Assembly (NCBI GenBank): GCA_949294455.1
Contig: CASFHD010000005.1
Span: forward strand, 1-55,487
Direction of reading: 5' to 3'
DNA: 55,487 bases
From: an uncultured Christensenella sp.
GTDB taxonomy: Bacteria; Bacillota; Clostridia; Christensenellales; UBA1242
The translations under genes and the position numbers were made by a program. This document shows, piece by piece, positions 1-9,373 of the stretch (its first letter is position 1; every line of letters starts with the position of its first letter). Below the pieces are notes generated by a model, which ran no database searches, had not been told where the DNA came from, and worked only from the letters and a program-made list of their open reading frames with translations.

Positions 1-154
1 TTTATAAAAATCAAATTTTTTTAAATTTTTGAAATTATTTATATTTATATATATATTTATTTGTTTTTAACTTTTATTTTTCATAAATTTTATATTTTTT
101 ATTTTGCAATAAATAAAATTTTTTATAATTTTTTTATTAAAATCTTATAAAGGT

Positions 155-183
155 TTGTTAATTTTATTTATTTTTGTTATAAT
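155..183 (+). promoter_or_regulatory. Promoter of the AT-hook membrane protein gene
   Basis: A TTGTTA box at 155-160 and a perfect TATAAT at 178-183 are 17 bases apart. They lie about 40 bases ahead of the GTG start at 222, which has its own AAGGGGG ribosome site at 211-217. The match is to the vegetative (sigma-A) consensus. The DNA before it (1-154) is almost pure A/T and shows nothing else. Confidence 0.6.
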
Positions 184-221
184 ATTTTTATATACTTTTT
201 ATTAATAATTAAGGGGGTTTT

Positions 222-908
222 GTGGATTTTGATGTTTCATTAATTGTTGGAATTGTTAGTATTTTTGTTTCAATTTTTGCTGTTATTTATATGTTTATGA
301 CTAGAAGTAATATAGTGTCAATTTTAGATAAAGAACAAATTATATTTGATGAAAATTTAGAAATAAAAAAGTCTTGTTTGGTTGAAAGTATGGATTTAAT
401 TGATGAGATTGCTGACAAGGGCGATGGAATAAAATATGATAAAATTTTTGTAAATAAAGCAAAACATATTTATAATGACTTAGTTTGCATTACAACAGAT
501 TTAAAGATAGCACAAGAATTTTATAATATTGCCGTAAAAAATGGAGAAATTCAAAAAGAACAACTAATTAATTACAAATTGTTGTGTAGAAAAGAAATGG
601 GTTTTAAAACTAATAACAAAACTAAAAAAAATGTTATTAAAAATGAAAATATTGATTTATTTGATAATAATTTAAAAGATGTAAGTGTTACGAAAACACA
701 TCATTCTTTAAATGATGTTTTTAATTCTACTAATACACAACAAAACTTTACGGAAAATTTGGGGAATAATTCGAATAGTGAATCTAATATAAATACTAAT
801 GCAGTTATAGATAAAACTCATAATTTCGATGGATTGTCAAAATTGAAAATTGACAACAACAGCAATGAAAATTCTTCTAAAAAAAGAGGAAGGCCGACAA
901 AAAAATAA
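222..908 (+). CDS. Membrane-anchored protein with AT-hook-like basic tail
   Basis: This 228-residue protein is not one I recognise. It starts with GTG preceded by a good ribosome site (AAGGGGG). Residues 5-27 form one hydrophobic membrane segment (from VSLIVGIV to IYMFM). Residues 30-125 are a charged, probably helical region. Residues 130-215 are a low-complexity Asn/Ser/Thr/Lys linker. The last residues, KKRGRPTKK, match the AT-hook core (R-G-R-P flanked by lysines), which in established families binds the minor groove of AT-rich DNA. The inference is a protein that sits in the membrane and may touch nucleoid DNA. It stands alone, with its own promoter and a strong terminator, just upstream of the gyrase genes. 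Function is unknown; the tail could simply be a basic C-terminus. Confidence 0.7.
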   Translation: MDFDVSLIVGIVSIFVSIFAVIYMFMTRSNIVSILDKEQIIFDENLEIKKSCLVESMDLIDEIADKGDGIKYDKIFVNKAKHIYNDLVCITTDLKIAQEFYNIAVKNGEIQKEQLINYKLLCRKEMGFKTNNKTKKNVIKNENIDLFDNNLKDVSVTKTHHSLNDVFNSTNTQQNFTENLGNNSNSESNINTNAVIDKTHNFDGLSKLKIDNNSNENSSKKRGRPTKK

Positions 909-918
909 ATATTTGTTA

Positions 919-949
919 AAAAAATAAGGTTTTTGCCTTATTTTTTTAT
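919..949 (+). terminator. Rho-independent terminator
   Basis: A perfect 11-bp stem (919-929 with 936-946, AATAAGG/CCTTATT core) has a 6-base loop and runs into a T-rich tract. It lies 10 bases after the stop of the AT-hook membrane protein and ends that transcript. Confidence 0.85.
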
Positions 950-1369
950 TATTTTTTGCAAAATTATGTCAAACTTTATAAATTAATCAACAAATTTGGT
1001 AAAAATAAAAAAAACACGCATTTTCAAAATTTTTAGATTTTTTTTTAAAATATTTACTTTATTTATTTTTTACTTTATGTTATATTATAACTAAGGTTAT
1101 ATGATAACTACTGATACTGTAATAGCTTTATTTAATTATGATATGATTATTAATTGCTATGATTAACTCTATGGGATAATGTCTAATGTTGGATATGGCG
1201 ACATACTTGAATACTTATAGATGTTGTTCATTGCAGTAATAATTATGTTTTTGTGATAAAGTCATTAACAATCTTACAATAGCAATTTATTTTATTTGAT
1301 TTGTAACTATTTGTTATCTATTTCACTTTTGGTTAACATTGTAAACTTGTTGATAATTTGGGAGGATTT
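950..1369 (+). promoter_or_regulatory. Long intergenic leader upstream of gyrB
   Basis: About 420 bases without a gene. A possible promoter is TTTACT (1053-1058), a 17-base gap and TATGTT (1076-1081), which would leave a leader of about 280 bases before gyrB. The stretch 1085-1340 is less AT-rich than ordinary spacers here and contains small inverted pieces such as TGTC/GACA near 1181-1204, but I cannot fold it into a known RNA. I see no cluster of DnaA boxes. Confidence 0.35.
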
Positions 1370-3325
1370 ATGGCTGATAATGTGAATAATGGTTTAAGAT
1401 ATGACGAAAATGATATACAAGTTCTTGAAGGTTTGGAACCAGTTAGAAAGCGTCCTGGTATGTATATAGGGTCGACTGATGAAAGAGGACTGCACCATTT
1501 AGTCGCTGAAATTGTGGATAACTCAATTGATGAAGCACTTGCTGGTTATTGTACAGAAATTTCAGTTACCATTAATGAAGACGGGTCAGTAAGCGTGCTA
1601 GATAATGGTAGAGGTATTCCAACAGGCATACATCAAAAAGAAGGAATTAGTGCTGCAGAACTAGTTTTAACTAAACTTCACGCTGGTGGTAAGTTTGGTG
1701 GTGGAGGATACCGTATTAGTGGTGGATTGCATGGCGTTGGTCTTTCTTGTGTAAATGCTCTTTCTAGTACATTATTGTTGGATATATATCAAAAGGGAAA
1801 ACATTTTCATCAAGAGTATCATAGAGGTACTCCAACCGGCAGACTTGAAGTTGTGGGGGATTCAGATAAAACTGGTACAATGGTTACTTTTATGCCAGAT
1901 TATCAAATATTCGATAGCATTGAATTTAGTTATGAGATTTTAAAATCAAGACTTAGAGAAATCGCTTTTTTAAATAAAGGTTTGATAATCAACCTTAAAG
2001 ATTTGCGACCAAATAAAGAACAATCTGATAGATTCTTATTTATGGGTGGTATAGCAGAATTTGTTCAAGATTTAACTAAAAACAAAAATTGTGTATTTGA
2101 TGAACCTGTTTATATTGATAAGTCTTACGAGTATAAAAGAAGAAATGAAAACGGAGTTGAAGTTGATGCAAAATGTGAAATAGAAATAAGTTTTCAATAC
2201 ACTGATACTTATACTGAAAACATTCACACTTATGCTAACAATATTAACACCGAAGAAGGTGGAAAACATTTAGACGGATTTAAAGCAGCTATTGCAAAAA
2301 TTATTAATGATTATGCGAATGCCGATGTAAAGCAAAAAGATGTTGTAAAGTTAAGTGGAGAAGATACTAGAGAAGGTATTGTTGCTGTAATATCTGTGAA
2401 AGTTGAAGAACCTCAATTTGAAGGTCAAACAAAAACCAAACTTGGCAACGATGAGATAAGGGCTTATGTTTCAAAGGCAGTAAGCGAAGTTTTTGGTGAA
2501 TATTTAGAAGAACACCCTAAACAAAGGGTAGAATTAATAAATAAGTGTTTGTTAAGTCAAAAGGCAAGAGAGGCAGCAAGAAATGCTAGAGAGCAAACCA
2601 GAAGAAAAAGCGTTTTAGAAAATACAACTTTACCCGGAAAACTTGCAGACTGTTCAAGTAAAGACGCAAAAGACTGCGAAATTTTTATTGTCGAAGGTGA
2701 TTCGGCTGGCGGTAGTGCAAAGCAGGGTAGAGATAGGCGTTTTCAGGCAATTTTGCCTCTTAGAGGTAAAATTTTAAATGTTGAAAAAGTTCGTGATGCA
2801 AAAGCGCTTGAAAATGAAGAAATTAAAAGTATGATAACAGCGTTTGGCTGTGGCATAAAGGAAAATTGTGATATTTCAAAATTAAGATATGACAAAATCA
2901 TTATAATGACAGATGCCGATGTCGATGGTAGTCATATTAGAATTTTGCTTTTAACTTTCTTCTTTAGATTTATGAAGCCTTTGATTGAAAATGGGCACGT
3001 TTATATTGCTCAACCGCCTTTATACAAGGTTACAAGGGGAAAGCAAATTAAGTACATTTATAGTGATGAAGATTTAGTAAGAGATGGCGAGTTAAATGGC
3101 ACTAGGAATAGGGATATTCAAAGATATAAAGGTTTGGGTGAAATGAATGCTGACCAATTATATGACACCACTATGGCTCCTGAAAGCAGAACGCTTTTGC
3201 AAGTAAGAATGAAAGACAGTGTTGAAGCAAATGAAATTTTTGATACTCTTATGGGTGAGCGTCCAGAACTTAGAAGATTGTTTATAGAAAACAATGCAAC
3301 TTTAGTTAAAAAGTTAGATGTTTAG
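1370..3325 (+). CDS. gyrB: DNA gyrase subunit B
   Basis: ATPase subunit of DNA gyrase, which with GyrA introduces negative supercoils using ATP. The start is the ATG at 1370, placed 3 bases after GGGAGGA (1360-1366); an in-frame TTG at 1358 lies inside that ribosome site and is rejected. The 651 residues carry the GHKL ATP-binding motifs in order: the EIVDNSIDEA helix, VLDNGRGIP, and the GGLHGVGLSCVNALS lid region. The central transducer follows, then the TOPRIM region with IVEGDSAGGSAKQGRDR and the acidic TDADVDGSHI, and the C-terminal QRYKGLGEMN motif. Length and domain order are normal for a Gram-positive GyrB. It starts a tight cluster with an HD-domain gene (7-base gap) and gyrA. Confidence 0.97.
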   Translation: MADNVNNGLRYDENDIQVLEGLEPVRKRPGMYIGSTDERGLHHLVAEIVDNSIDEALAGYCTEISVTINEDGSVSVLDNGRGIPTGIHQKEGISAAELVLTKLHAGGKFGGGGYRISGGLHGVGLSCVNALSSTLLLDIYQKGKHFHQEYHRGTPTGRLEVVGDSDKTGTMVTFMPDYQIFDSIEFSYEILKSRLREIAFLNKGLIINLKDLRPNKEQSDRFLFMGGIAEFVQDLTKNKNCVFDEPVYIDKSYEYKRRNENGVEVDAKCEIEISFQYTDTYTENIHTYANNINTEEGGKHLDGFKAAIAKIINDYANADVKQKDVVKLSGEDTREGIVAVISVKVEEPQFEGQTKTKLGNDEIRAYVSKAVSEVFGEYLEEHPKQRVELINKCLLSQKAREAARNAREQTRRKSVLENTTLPGKLADCSSKDAKDCEIFIVEGDSAGGSAKQGRDRRFQAILPLRGKILNVEKVRDAKALENEEIKSMITAFGCGIKENCDISKLRYDKIIIMTDADVDGSHIRILLLTFFFRFMKPLIENGHVYIAQPPLYKVTRGKQIKYIYSDEDLVRDGELNGTRNRDIQRYKGLGEMNADQLYDTTMAPESRTLLQVRMKDSVEANEIFDTLMGERPELRRLFIENNATLVKKLDV

Positions 3326-3332
3326 GTGTTAT

Positions 3333-3884
3333 ATGGATTGGAATTATGATGATGTTGTTAAGTTTGCGACTGTAAAACACGCTGGGCAATTTAGGGCAGA
3401 TGGAATTACTCCATATATCAATCACCCTTTAAAAGTTGCTGAACTTGTCAAACAATATAAAATATCTAAAAATATAGATTTAATTATGGCGGCGGCTATA
3501 TTGCACGATACTCTTGAAGATACTTATACATCTTACAGAGAATTAGAAGACAATTTTGGAGAAATTGTTGCAAGTATGGTTATGGAAGTTACTTCTGCTT
3601 CATATATGCCAAAACTTGTAGGAAAAGGCTCTTATTTAAAAGAAAAAATGTGTATGATGTCAAATTATGCACTTGTTATAAAATTAGCCGATAGACTAGC
3701 AAATATAATAGATAGCAAAAATCTTTCGATTGAGCGTTACGAAAAAACTAAATTTGATACAATAGAAATTTTAGAATACTTGGAATCTAAAAGGACACTC
3801 ACAGTAGCCCAAATTGATTTATGTAATGCGATAAAAAAACAAATTGAAGCGAATGACAAAATGATGGGAGGCAATAATGAGTAA
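3333..3884 (+). CDS. RelA/SpoT-type HD hydrolase between gyrB and gyrA
   Basis: A 183-residue single-domain protein of the RelA/SpoT HD family (MESH1-like ppGpp or related nucleotide hydrolases). The ATG at 3333 is chosen because AGGTG (3324-3328) lies just ahead; the in-frame ATG at 3318 has no ribosome site. Visible motifs follow family order: an early His in [22 protein letters not shown], the metal-binding [11 protein letters not shown], and [11 protein letters not shown]. Both the synthetase and the C-terminal regulatory domains of full RelA/SpoT are absent. It overlaps the gyrA start by 8 bases and follows gyrB by 7, so the three are almost certainly co-transcribed. The substrate is inferred, not shown; it could be (p)ppGpp or another phosphorylated nucleotide. 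Confidence 0.85.
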   Translation: MDWNYDDVVKFATVKHAGQFRADGITPYINHPLKVAELVKQYKISKNIDLIMAAAILHDTLEDTYTSYRELEDNFGEIVASMVMEVTSASYMPKLVGKGSYLKEKMCMMSNYALVIKLADRLANIIDSKNLSIERYEKTKFDTIEILEYLESKRTLTVAQIDLCNAIKKQIEANDKMMGGNNE

Positions 3885-6363
3885 GCACGAAAATTACGAA
3901 AAGATTGATAATACTAAATATATAGATGTTGAAGTTGAAAATGAGATGAAAACTTCATTCATTTCGTATGCTATGGCAGTCAATGTTCAAAGAGCAATTC
4001 CTGATGTAAGAGATGGTTTAAAGCCTGTACATAGAAGAATACTTTATGCTATGAGTGAGTTGGGGCTTTGGAATGACAAACCTTTTAGAAAATGTGCTAG
4101 AATTGTCGGAGATGTTTTAGGTAAATATCACCCACACGGAGATAGCGCTGTATATGAGGCGTTAGTTCGTTTAGCACAAGATTTCTCTATTAATTGTCCA
4201 CTAGTTGAAGGACACGGAAATTTTGGTTCAGTTGATGGAGATAAGGCTGCTGCTCAAAGATATACTGAAGCTAGACTTTCTAAAATTGCCGCAGAGATGC
4301 TCAGGGACATTGATAAAAATACTGTTGATTTTCAGCCAAACTTTGATGAAGAAACAACTGAACCTATTGTTTTGCCTTCAAGATTCCCTAACCTTTTAGT
4401 TAACGGTGCAGACGGTATTGCAGTTGGTATGGCAACTAATATTCCTCCTCACAATTTAGGAGAAGTAATTGATGGCGTTGTTGCATTAATTGATAATCCT
4501 AACATAACAATTGATGAATTGATGGATATTATTCCTGCTCCAGATTTTCCGACAGGTGGTTATGTTTTGGGTAGAAATGGTATTCGTGAAGCATACAGAA
4601 CAGGTAAAGGCGGTTATGTTATTCGTTCTAAAGCAGAAATCGAAGAATTTGATGATGGCAAAAGATTTAGAATTGTAGTAAATGAAATTCCTTATCAAGT
4701 CAACAAATCAAAACTGATTATTCAAATTGCAGATTTAGTAAAAGATAAAAAAATTGAAGGTATTAGCGATATTCGTGATGAAAGCGATAGAGAAGGTTTG
4801 CGTATTGTTATTGAACTTAAACGAGATGCTAACCCTCAAGTTGTATTGAATACTTTGTATAAAACTACACAAATGCAAATTTCAAATGGTATAATATTAT
4901 TGACTTTAGTTGACAGAAGACCAAAACTATTAAATTTGCAAGAAATTTTATATTATTATTTACAATATCAAAAGGAAATTATTGAAAGAAGAACAAGATA
5001 TGACCTTGAAAAAGCAATTGAAAGAGAACATATAATTGAAGGCTTAGTAATTGCTGTAAATAATATTGATGCAGTTATAAAAATTATTAAAAATTCATCT
5101 GATAAAAATGATGCAGTTGAAAAATTAATGTCTAACTTTAATTTAAGTGAAAAGCAATCTAATGCTATTCTAGAAATGAAGTTATCAAGGTTGACTGGAC
5201 TTGAAGTCGAAAAATTAAACGAAGAATTGAAAGAGTTAAAGGCTACTATCGAAAAATTAAATGCAATTTTATCTAGCGATGATGCGATTACACATATTAT
5301 TAAAGAAGAACTTTTGGAAATTAAAAATAAATATGCGCGTCCTAGATGTTCTGAAATTAGTATGGCAGATGAAGATTTTGATTTAGGTGACTTTATTGAA
5401 AAACACGAAGTTGTTATTTCAATGACAAATTTAGGATATATCAAGCGTTTGCCTGTTAGTGAATATCGTTCTCAAAATAGAGGTGGTAGAGGCGTGTCTT
5501 CTCACAAAACTAAAGATGAAGATTTTGTAAAAGATATATTCACTTGTAATAGTCATGATGATTTATTGATGTTTTCAAATAAAGGAAAGGTATATGCTTT
5601 AAAAGCGTATATGATTCCTGAAGCAAATAAACAAGCAAAAGGTAGAGCGATTGTAAACCTATTGCAGTTAGAAAGCGATGAAAAAATTACAGCAGGATTG
5701 ATTTATAATTCTGAAATGACCGGATATTTAGTAATGGTTAGCGGGAATGGTAACATTAAAAAGACTGATATAAAAGAATTTGATAGCATCAGAAAAACAG
5801 GTAAAATTGCCGTTAAACTCGAAGATGGTGATAGTCTAATTAGTGTAAAACATGTTCAAGAGGGCGATGAATGTTTAATCGCATCTACAAACGGAAGATG
5901 TATGCGTTTTGACCAAAAATCAATAAGAGCAGTCGGTAGGACTTCACAGGGTGTTAGAAGTATGTTAATGGAAAGTGGAGAACAGATAGTCTCTATGATA
6001 AAAGTAGATAAAACAAAAGATGTTCTAACTGTTACAGAGAAAGGTTTTGCAAAACGCAGTTCACTTACTGATTATAAAGTGCAAGGCAGAGGCGGAAAAG
6101 GAGTAAAAGCAGGAACTTTTAATGAAAAAACAGGTAAAGTAGTTGCAATGTGCCCTATAGGTCAAGATGAAGACATTTTAGCAATTACAAACGCTGGCGT
6201 GGTTATTAGAACACCAGCAAGTCAAATAAATGTAGTAGGAAGAACGTCACAAGGTGTTAGAATTATGCGTCTTGATGACAATTCAGAAATTGTATCAGTA
6301 ACTGTACTAGCGCACGAAGATGTGGAAGATACTGATTCGCAAGAAGAAATAGTTGAAGAATAA
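3877..6363 (+). CDS. gyrA: DNA gyrase subunit A
   Basis: Breakage-reunion subunit of DNA gyrase, 828 residues, starting at an ATG 8 bases after GGGAGGC. The quinolone-resistance region reads [13 protein letters not shown] with Ser and Glu at the two usual resistance positions, which is the wild-type pattern of many Gram-positives. The catalytic tyrosine is in RYTEARLSK. The coiled-coil tower spans roughly residues 360-500. The C-terminal beta-pinwheel has repeated blades and the GyrA box (QGRGGKG near residue 740), which separates it from topoisomerase IV ParC. It overlaps the HD gene by 8 bases and ends in a strong terminator. Confidence 0.97.
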   Translation: MSKHENYEKIDNTKYIDVEVENEMKTSFISYAMAVNVQRAIPDVRDGLKPVHRRILYAMSELGLWNDKPFRKCARIVGDVLGKYHPHGDSAVYEALVRLAQDFSINCPLVEGHGNFGSVDGDKAAAQRYTEARLSKIAAEMLRDIDKNTVDFQPNFDEETTEPIVLPSRFPNLLVNGADGIAVGMATNIPPHNLGEVIDGVVALIDNPNITIDELMDIIPAPDFPTGGYVLGRNGIREAYRTGKGGYVIRSKAEIEEFDDGKRFRIVVNEIPYQVNKSKLIIQIADLVKDKKIEGISDIRDESDREGLRIVIELKRDANPQVVLNTLYKTTQMQISNGIILLTLVDRRPKLLNLQEILYYYLQYQKEIIERRTRYDLEKAIEREHIIEGLVIAVNNIDAVIKIIKNSSDKNDAVEKLMSNFNLSEKQSNAILEMKLSRLTGLEVEKLNEELKELKATIEKLNAILSSDDAITHIIKEELLEIKNKYARPRCSEISMADEDFDLGDFIEKHEVVISMTNLGYIKRLPVSEYRSQNRGGRGVSSHKTKDEDFVKDIFTCNSHDDLLMFSNKGKVYALKAYMIPEANKQAKGRAIVNLLQLESDEKITAGLIYNSEMTGYLVMVSGNGNIKKTDIKEFDSIRKTGKIAVKLEDGDSLISVKHVQEGDECLIASTNGRCMRFDQKSIRAVGRTSQGVRSMLMESGEQIVSMIKVDKTKDVLTVTEKGFAKRSSLTDYKVQGRGGKGVKAGTFNEKTGKVVAMCPIGQDEDILAITNAGVVIRTPASQINVVGRTSQGVRIMRLDDNSEIVSVTVLAHEDVEDTDSQEEIVEE

Positions 6364-6395
6364 AAAATATTGGTGCATTTGCCAATATTTTTTTT
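6362..6395 (+). terminator. Terminator of the gyrB-HD-gyrA unit
   Basis: The stem AATATTGG/CCAATATT (extended by A-T pairs) has a loop near 6374-6381 and is followed by a T tract. It begins inside the gyrA stop codon. Confidence 0.85.
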
Positions 6396-6502
6396 AAACT
6401 TTAGAAAATTTTAATATTTTTATTTTCGTATATGAAAATTAAAAAGCACGCTATTGTAAAAAATGTTTTTAATTATTTTTAAATTTTTTTGTATTCGCTT
6501 TG

Positions 6503-6538
6503 AAAAAAAACATCGGCAAGTAAGCCAATATCTTTTTT
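6503..6538. terminator. Possible bidirectional terminator between gyrA and pnp
   Basis: AACATCGGC (6509-6517) pairs with GCCAATATC (6523-6531), with wobbles, around a 6-base loop. There is an A/T tract on each side, so it could stop minus-strand transcripts about 200 bases past pnp. Apart from this hairpin, the spacer 6396-6732 is AT-rich and I see nothing else in it. Confidence 0.45.
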
Positions 6539-6732
6539 ATGTTTTATTTATGCTTTATTTTTAATTTATAATAATTTTTCGTTTAGTATTAATTACTTAA
6601 CAAATGGCAAAATATAGTCAGTTTTAATTCATTTGTTACTATAATTTATCAAAACAAATTGTACAGATTATATAAGTTGGATACTTAAGTAGAATAATAT
6701 AATTTAAAGTTATAAATTAGGTTGCGAAATTT

Positions 6733-8829
6733 TTAAGATTTTTTTTCTATAATTTCTACAAGTTTTAAGTCTATTCTTCCTTTATCATCAACTTTGATAA
6801 CTTTTGCTCTGATTTTATCGCCTACGTTTACCATATCTTCCACTTTATCAACTCGTTTATCGCTTAACTTTGAGATATGAATCATACCTTCTTTTTTATA
6901 GCCAATTTCCATAAATGCACCGAAATTTGATATTTTGGTAATCTCGCCTATATATTCATTTCCAACAACAATTTCTTCAACAATTTTTAATATTATTTCT
7001 TTTGCTTTTTCAAGCATTGCCTCATCAGTTGATGAAATATATACATCGCCTTCGTCTTCAATTTCAATTTTAACATTAGTTTCAGCAATTATTTGATTAA
7101 TCATTTTCCCGTTGGAACCAATAACATCTTTGATTTTATCTGGGTTAATTTTAAATGTTATTATTTTTGGAGCATATTTTGAAATGTTTTCCCTTGGAGC
7201 ACTGATTGTGTCTAGCATTATATTCATTATTTTTAATCTGCCAATTCTTGCTTTTTCTAATGCGACTTTAAGAATATCTCTATCAATACCGTGGATTTTC
7301 ATATCCATTTGTATTGCAGTTATTCCTTTTTCTGTTCCTGCAACTTTAAAGTCCATATCTCCTAAAAAGTCTTCAAGCCCTTGAATGTCTGTTAATACTG
7401 CAACTTTTCCAGTTTCTTTATCTTTTATTAGCCCCATAGCAATACCAGCAACAGGTGATGATATAGGTACACCGCCGTCCATAAGTGCTAACGTACTTCC
7501 GCAAACGCTTGCCTGAGATGTTGAACCATTAGAACTTAATACTTCACTAACCGTTCTTATAGCATAAGGAAATTCATCTTCGTTAGGTAATACAGGGAGT
7601 AATGCTCGTTCCGCTAACGCACCGTGTCCTATTTCTCGTCTTCCAGGTGTTCTTAATGGTTTTGCTTCTCCTGTGGTGTATCCTGGCATATTATAGTGAT
7701 GCATATATCTCTTTTCTGTGATGTTATCAAGTCCTTCTAATTCCTGTGCTTCTTCTAACATCCCAAGCGTTAATGTTGTCAAAACTTGTGTTTCGCCCCT
7801 TGTAAATACAGCACTTCCGTGTACTCGTGGAAGTAGCCCAACTTCACACCAAATTGGTCTTATTTCATCTAGTTTTCTGCCATCTGGACGAATTCCGTCA
7901 AATATTATTTTGTGCCTTACTTTTTCTTTTTTCATATTGTATAATATTTGACTAATTGCTTTTTCTTGCCCTTCATAAAGTGGAATAAATTTTTCCATTA
8001 CAAGACTTGTTAATTCTTCTTCTTTTTTATCTCGGATATGTCTATCAAATTCTTTTAATACTTCATCGAATTTTTCGCTAGCAAATTCTCTTACTTCTTT
8101 ATCTAATTCGCTAGGAATTTCATCAAATTTTATATTTTGATTTTTTTCTTTACCAATTGAGGTTTTAATACTTTCAACAAATTCTACTTGTTTTTTGATT
8201 TCATCGTGTGCAAACATTATCGCATCTAACATCAATTCTTCACTAACTTGATTTGCACCAGCTTCCACCATTAAAATTGCCTCTTTTGTTCCGCTTACAG
8301 TTAAGTCAAGAATGCTGTTTTTTGCTTGTTCTTCTGTTGGATTTATTACAAATTTCCCATCTACATATCCTACATTTACCGCACCTGTTGGACCGTCAAA
8401 TGGTATATCTGATATAGATAGTGCTATAGAACTGCCTAACATTGCTAGGGGTTCTGGTTTAACATCTGGGTCAACTGATAATGGTGTAGCTACTATTTCA
8501 ACATCATTATAAAACCCTTTAGGAAAAAGTGGGCGAAGTGGCCTATCAATTAATCTACTTCTTAAAATTGCGCTATCGGCAGGGCGACCTTCACGCCTTT
8601 TCCAGCCACCTGGAATTTTACCAACTGAATATAATTTTTCTTCATAATCAACTCCAAGTGGGAAGAAATCTTGTCCTGCTCTAACACTTTTTGACATTGT
8701 AGCATTTACCATTACTACTGTATCTTGACATCTAATAAAACAACTGCCATTTGATTGACCACAGTATTTACCTGTTTTTACTTCGACTTTTTTACCGCCT
8801 ATTGTTGTTGTAAATAAATTTTCCTGCAT
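6733..8829 (-). CDS. pnp: Polyribonucleotide nucleotidyltransferase (PNPase)
   Basis: 3'-to-5' phosphorolytic exoribonuclease that degrades mRNA using phosphate. The start is set at the ATG complementary to 8827-8829, with AGGAG 5 bases ahead (the encoded N-terminus is MQENLFTT); a longer reading to 8859 has no ribosome site. The 698 residues show the two RNase PH domains separated by an all-helical linker, with the second core carrying GSTSQASVCGS and MDFKVAGTEKGITAIQMD. A KH domain (VIGSNGKMINQI) and a C-terminal S1 RNA-binding domain (FGAFMEIGYKKEGMIHIS) follow. Length and order are standard. It follows rpsO on the same strand, the common bacterial arrangement, but a terminator-like hairpin lies between them. 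Confidence 0.97.
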   Translation of the reverse strand: MQENLFTTTIGGKKVEVKTGKYCGQSNGSCFIRCQDTVVMVNATMSKSVRAGQDFFPLGVDYEEKLYSVGKIPGGWKRREGRPADSAILRSRLIDRPLRPLFPKGFYNDVEIVATPLSVDPDVKPEPLAMLGSSIALSISDIPFDGPTGAVNVGYVDGKFVINPTEEQAKNSILDLTVSGTKEAILMVEAGANQVSEELMLDAIMFAHDEIKKQVEFVESIKTSIGKEKNQNIKFDEIPSELDKEVREFASEKFDEVLKEFDRHIRDKKEEELTSLVMEKFIPLYEGQEKAISQILYNMKKEKVRHKIIFDGIRPDGRKLDEIRPIWCEVGLLPRVHGSAVFTRGETQVLTTLTLGMLEEAQELEGLDNITEKRYMHHYNMPGYTTGEAKPLRTPGRREIGHGALAERALLPVLPNEDEFPYAIRTVSEVLSSNGSTSQASVCGSTLALMDGGVPISSPVAGIAMGLIKDKETGKVAVLTDIQGLEDFLGDMDFKVAGTEKGITAIQMDMKIHGIDRDILKVALEKARIGRLKIMNIMLDTISAPRENISKYAPKIITFKINPDKIKDVIGSNGKMINQIIAETNVKIEIEDEGDVYISSTDEAMLEKAKEIILKIVEEIVVGNEYIGEITKISNFGAFMEIGYKKEGMIHISKLSDKRVDKVEDMVNVGDKIRAKVIKVDDKGRIDLKLVEIIEKKS

Positions 8830-8904
8830 AATTACTCCTATTTTTTTATTATACCACAAATATTTACATTTGACTATTATTTGAGTATTATTACTTTATT
8901 AAAA

Positions 8905-8935
8905 TTAAAAAAGAAAAAACGCCTTGTGCGTTTTA
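8905..8935 (-). terminator. Terminator/attenuator between rpsO and pnp
   Basis: On the minus strand AAAACGC and GCGTTTT pair around a 5-base loop and run into TTCTTTTTT. The hairpin starts at the rpsO stop codon. It separates the rpsO message from pnp, although read-through is common in this gene pair. A TATAAT (complement of about 8849-8854) just upstream of pnp suggests pnp also has its own promoter. Confidence 0.75.
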
Positions 8936-9196
8936 TCCTCTGATTTTTAATTTTGATTTAATGCTACGATATCTTTCAATATCTTCGCTTTCTAAGTATT
9001 TTAACAACTTTCTTCTTTGTGAATTCATTTTGTTAAGACCTCTAGTTGAATGCAAGTCTTGTTTGTTTGTTTTTAAGTGTTCTGTTAAGTTGTTAATCCT
9101 TGCTGTAAGTAATGCAATTTGTACTTCAATAGAGCCTGTATCTGCTTCATTTGCACCGTACTCTTTAATTATAGCCTTTTTATCAATATTAGCCAT
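8933..9196 (-). CDS. rpsO: 30S ribosomal protein S15
   Basis: Primary 16S rRNA-binding protein of the small subunit platform. At 87 residues it has the normal length and the family landmarks [30 protein letters not shown] and RRKLLKYL. The start ATG follows AAAAGGAGAAA. The gene has its own promoter and a leader of about 70 bases in which autoregulation by S15 would be expected from other bacteria, though I cannot identify a specific S15-binding fold here. Confidence 0.97.
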   Translation of the reverse strand: MANIDKKAIIKEYGANEADTGSIEVQIALLTARINNLTEHLKTNKQDLHSTRGLNKMNSQRRKLLKYLESEDIERYRSIKSKLKIRG

Positions 9197-9273
9197 TTTC
9201 TCTCCTTTTAAATACGCCTAAAACCACGCAATAGTCGAGAACTGTATGCTGTAGCAATAGGTAATATATCGTT

Positions 9274-9302
9274 ATCTTAACATAAAAAATCTGTTAGGTC
9301 AA
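9274..9302 (-). promoter_or_regulatory. rpsO promoter
   Basis: Read on the minus strand: TTGACC (complement of 9297-9302), a 17-base gap and TAAGAT (complement of 9274-9279). This is a close match to the sigma-A consensus, placed about 75 bases ahead of rpsO. Confidence 0.7.
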
Positions 9303-9304
9303 TA

Positions 9305-9333
9305 TATTTTGGTAATTTTTGCATTTTTATAAT
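9305..9333 (+). promoter_or_regulatory. Possible spoIVB promoter
   Basis: A perfect TATAAT at 9328-9333 has only a poor -35 (TATTTT, 9305-9310). It almost touches the divergent rpsO promoter. SpoIVB genes elsewhere are read by sporulation sigma factors; I cannot prove a sigma-F/G type box here. Confidence 0.35.
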
Positions 9334-9373
9334 CTTGCGAATATTAGAAAGCGTTTTTAACACACTAAATTTT

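Noticed and set aside
950..1369. Replication origin near gyrB
   Set aside because: No cluster of TTATCCACA-type DnaA boxes and no dnaA, dnaN or recF in the window.
4968..5444. A long minus-strand frame inside gyrA
   Set aside because: It is a shadow of the gyrA coiled-coil codons, is Ser/Phe/Ile-rich and has no ribosome site; the opposite strand is clearly gyrA.
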